Shown here piece after piece: positions 5,787 to 7,677 of a stretch of 7,677 nucleotides of DNA. The position numbers and the translations under genes were made by a program. The stretch comes from Mariprofundus sp. Its GTDB lineage: Bacteria > Pseudomonadota > Zetaproteobacteria > Mariprofundales > Mariprofundaceae. Numbering within the stretch: the stretch's first letter is position 1; every line of letters begins with the position of its first letter. The stretch lies in contig JAJFLF010000022.1 in assembly GCA_021772845.1 (NCBI GenBank), forward strand, positions 1 through 7,677. Reading direction: 5' to 3'. Below the pieces are notes generated by a model that ran no database searches, was not told the DNA's origin, and saw nothing but the letters and a program-made list of their open reading frames with translations.

Positions 5787-6580
5787 TTGATTTCAGCGCA
5801 CTATTTTCCCAACTCTTTTCCACCCTCTGGTGGTTACTGCCGGTGTTTGTTCTCATTGCACTGTTCAAATCACCATGGTTCAAAGGTTTCATCGGTGAAG
5901 TCATGGTGAATATGGCAGCCAAACTGTTTCTGAATAAAGAAGATTATCACCTGATCAAAAACGTCACGATCCCGACTGAGGATGGTACCACTCAGATTGA
6001 TCACATTATTGTCTCTCGCTTCGGAGTGTTTGTGGTTGAAACGAAAAATATGAAAGGCTGGATATTTGGCACCGAACGCCAGAAGCAATGGACACAGCAG
6101 ATATTCAAATCCAAACATCGTTTTCAGAATCCACTGCATCAGAATTACAAACACACTAAAACATTAGAAACAGCACTTGAACTGACACCGGAGAAGCTTA
6201 TTTCAGTGGTGGTGTTCGTGGGTGACAGCACCTTCAAAACCGACATGCCTGAAAACGTCACGCACGGTGGCGGTTATATCCGCTACATCAAATCAAAGAC
6301 GCAGATTCTGCTAAGGGAATCAGAGGTGCAGCAGATCATTCAACAGATCGCCGATGGCCGCCTGAAACCCTCGTTCAAAACCAGTCGCCAACATGCCAAA
6401 CATGTACGCAAAATCGTGGCAGCAAAAACCCCGCAGCCGGTTTCAGAATCGTCAAAGGCGTGCCCGAAATGTGGCAGTGAAATGCTGCTGCGTACCAGTA
6501 AAAAAGGCCCGCAAGCAGGCAATCAATTCTGGGGATGCTCAACCTTCCCAAAATGCAGAACAGTTGCAGCATATGAATAA
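5783..6580 (+). CDS. Membrane-anchored NERD-domain protein with zinc ribbon
   Basis: The predicted product has 265 residues. A single N-terminal helix lies at about 12-29, a NERD domain at about 34-150, a basic linker, and a zinc ribbon at about 225-260. NERD motifs are complete: FIGEVMVN (G38-E39), TQIDHIIV (D73) and FGVFVVETKN (E86, K88), so an active PD-(D/E)xK site is possible. The ribbon is CPKC (227-230) plus C252 and C258 in FWGCSTFPKC. This TM-NERD-ribbon layout is a known and common bacterial form. The NERD domain is classed as nuclease-related, but the substrate in the cell is not established. GTG 5783 is the only start available, since TAG lies two codons upstream in frame. It overlaps the stop of a small frame (GTGA) and has no Shine-Dalgarno site of its own. 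A remnant of a close paralogue lies at 5393. Confidence 0.92.
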   Translation: MIDFSALFSQLFSTLWWLLPVFVLIALFKSPWFKGFIGEVMVNMAAKLFLNKEDYHLIKNVTIPTEDGTTQIDHIIVSRFGVFVVETKNMKGWIFGTERQKQWTQQIFKSKHRFQNPLHQNYKHTKTLETALELTPEKLISVVVFVGDSTFKTDMPENVTHGGGYIRYIKSKTQILLRESEVQQIIQQIADGRLKPSFKTSRQHAKHVRKIVAAKTPQPVSESSKACPKCGSEMLLRTSKKGPQAGNQFWGCSTFPKCRTVAAYE

Positions 6581-6606
6581 GGAAAAAGGTTTTGCCCCCT
6601 TTGATT

Positions 6607-6610
6607 GGAG
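6607..6610 (+). promoter_or_regulatory. Ribosome binding site that fixes the start at 6617
   Basis: GGAG lies 6 bases before ATG 6617. The in-frame TTG at 6605 overlaps this site and is therefore not a likely start. Confidence 0.55.
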
Positions 6611-6616
6611 TTTTCA

Positions 6617-7486
6617 ATGACACTGCACGTTTCTAAAAATGGGCCCCCAATGGAATTCGATTTAAGGGCTGCAATAAATGCAGTGTCGGATGTAGTGGCA
6701 AACCGCCCACTTCCACTGCGTGAATTTGATCAAATATATATGAAAGTCGCTGATATGGTCATTCAGGCTCACCTCATTGCCGAAAGGCTGCATAATCTTA
6801 ACGTGGTTTTTATCGGTGATGGTGATGCTATTAGCTTATCTATTATGCATTTGAAACAAAGTGGTATTTTTAAAAAAGCTCCTAACAAAATCCATCTTCT
6901 CGATTTTGATGAGCGAATAGTAAATGCAGTCATTCGTTTCTCAGAAAAGTTCGATTTTAGCGATAAAATGACCGCAGAGCTCTATAATGTAGTCGATCCA
7001 TTGCCCGAGTCATCATTTCAAAAACATGATGCATTTTATACTAATCCCCCATGGGGTTCGAAGAATGGAGGGGAAAGCGTGAAAGCCTTCATGGAAAGAG
7101 GCTTTGAAGCCACAAATAAAAGCGCTCTTGGCGTCTTGGTTATTGCAGATGATCCTAAGTTGCCATGGACTCAAGAAGTTCTTCAGTCTACCCAAATTAC
7201 AGCTCTCAATATGGGCTTTGTAGTAGGTGAAATGATTCCAGAACTCCACCTATATCATTTGGATGACAACCCAAAACTCAGATCATGCACTTGTATTTTT
7301 AGGAGAGTAGAAGGAGCTGTTTTGCCTTCTAAGTCAATGCCTCTCAATAGCTTAAGATTGAAGAACTTCTATGGAGGTGGCAGTCCATTGATCATCAAAC
7401 ATGTAAGGGAAATCGCATCTCTGAATTACGGAAAAGCGGCAGATGTATCATATAAATTAGAAACACTGGAGGAATTTGATGAGTAA
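6617..7486 (+). CDS. BpsA-like (DUF43-type) Rossmann aminopropyltransferase/methyltransferase family protein
   Basis: The predicted product has 289 residues. After a helical N-terminal part it has VVFIGDGDAISL (G67-D68-G69-D70), IHLLDFDERI (D96, D98) and DAFYTNPPWGSKNGGESVKA (N143-P-P-W146), then FMERGFEA. This order of a GD-rich loop, an acidic strand end and an (N/D)PP motif, with the RGF helix, matches the BpsA family of branched-polyamine synthases. That family shares the methyltransferase fold and uses decarboxylated AdoMet. The NPPW motif also resembles amino-methyltransferases, so the substrate is open. The usual GDDD loop reads GDGD here. It is predicted to be cytoplasmic. It starts 36 bases after the NERD gene with its own ribosome binding site and overlaps the next gene by 8 bases, so the two are surely co-translated. 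More AT-rich codons than in the nuclease genes suggest a different origin. Confidence 0.78.
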   Translation: MTLHVSKNGPPMEFDLRAAINAVSDVVANRPLPLREFDQIYMKVADMVIQAHLIAERLHNLNVVFIGDGDAISLSIMHLKQSGIFKKAPNKIHLLDFDERIVNAVIRFSEKFDFSDKMTAELYNVVDPLPESSFQKHDAFYTNPPWGSKNGGESVKAFMERGFEATNKSALGVLVIADDPKLPWTQEVLQSTQITALNMGFVVGEMIPELHLYHLDDNPKLRSCTCIFRRVEGAVLPSKSMPLNSLRLKNFYGGGSPLIIKHVREIASLNYGKAADVSYKLETLEEFDE

Positions 7487-7677
7487 TATTATTCAACCTG
7501 GTGATCCACTTGTTTTCATGAAGGTGGGAATTCATGCTAAAGAAACCATAGAAGAAATACTTGAGCGCAAACAAAGAGAATTCGATCAAGCAGGTATGAT
7601 CTTTTGGGGTTATGGAGGGAATACCTGTTACCCAAGTACTATTGTTCAGCCTTTTGCACGGGAAGCGGAGGCGAATG
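7479..7677 (+). CDS. 5' part of an unrecognised gene coupled to the BpsA-like gene
   Basis: The frame begins at ATG 7479, 8 bases inside the end of the BpsA-like gene. A strong ribosome binding site (GGAGGA, 7468-7473) lies 5 bases upstream. It is open for 66 codons to the window edge, so the 3' end is missing. The visible product starts MSNIIQPGDPLVFMKVGIHA; a charged helix (KETIEEILERKQREFDQAG) and MIFWGYGGNTCYPSTIVQPF follow. No membrane segment or signal peptide is visible. I do not recognise the family. The glycine-rich GYGGNTC stretch may be a binding loop. The overlap implies a product that works with the BpsA-like enzyme. Confidence 0.8.
   Translation, partial: MSNIIQPGDPLVFMKVGIHAKETIEEILERKQREFDQAGMIFWGYGGNTCYPSTIVQPFAREAEAN

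Overview
This 7.7 kb window looks like a bacterial defence or accessory island. Gene families, Shine-Dalgarno sites and moderate GC point to a Gram-negative, probably proteobacterial host. The taxon is inference; no rRNA or housekeeping gene is present to fix it. All complete genes read on the + strand. A possible divergent partial ORF lies at the extreme left.

Layout. (1) At 1-173 (-) there is a possible cut-off ORF. (2) At 234-572 a 112-residue protein has only the two-helix membrane anchor of a membrane-bound Mrr-type nuclease. (3) At 573-861 a gene-free stretch holds a palindromic repeat that recurs 4.9 kb downstream and a perfect 16-bp inverted repeat. (4) At 862-3575 lie three close-packed genes: a membrane-anchored DUF2726 protein with a zinc ribbon, a three-helix NERD-domain protein, and a two-helix Mrr endonuclease with a zinc ribbon. 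(5) At about 3584-3696 is a C-terminal remnant of a second NERD gene, followed at 3763-4380 by a soluble second Mrr/zinc-ribbon paralogue that has lost its catalytic lysine. (6) At 4456-5256 is a DUF3800 protein. (7) At 5257-5663 is a decayed stretch: an (AT)13 tract, a chimeric pseudogene made from the start of a NERD gene and the end of an Mrr zinc ribbon, a hairpin, and the second copy of the palindromic repeat. (8) At 5783-6580 is a membrane-anchored NERD/zinc-ribbon protein. (9) At 6617-7486 a BpsA-like (DUF43-type) Rossmann enzyme overlaps the start of an unrecognised gene that runs off the right edge.

How it may work together. Three PD-(D/E)xK-related families (DUF2726, NERD, Mrr) are placed side by side. 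Most are tethered to the inner membrane by their N-terminus, and four of the five end in the same four-cysteine topoisomerase-type zinc ribbon. The simplest reading is a set of membrane-tethered DNA-binding nucleases acting on incoming or modified DNA. Family membership is read from motifs; joint action is inference. Partial duplications, chimeric remnants, a homopolymer tract that could switch the Mrr C-terminus, and a probable pseudoenzyme show that the cluster has been reshuffled repeatedly. The BpsA-like pair at the right is likely a separate transcription unit.
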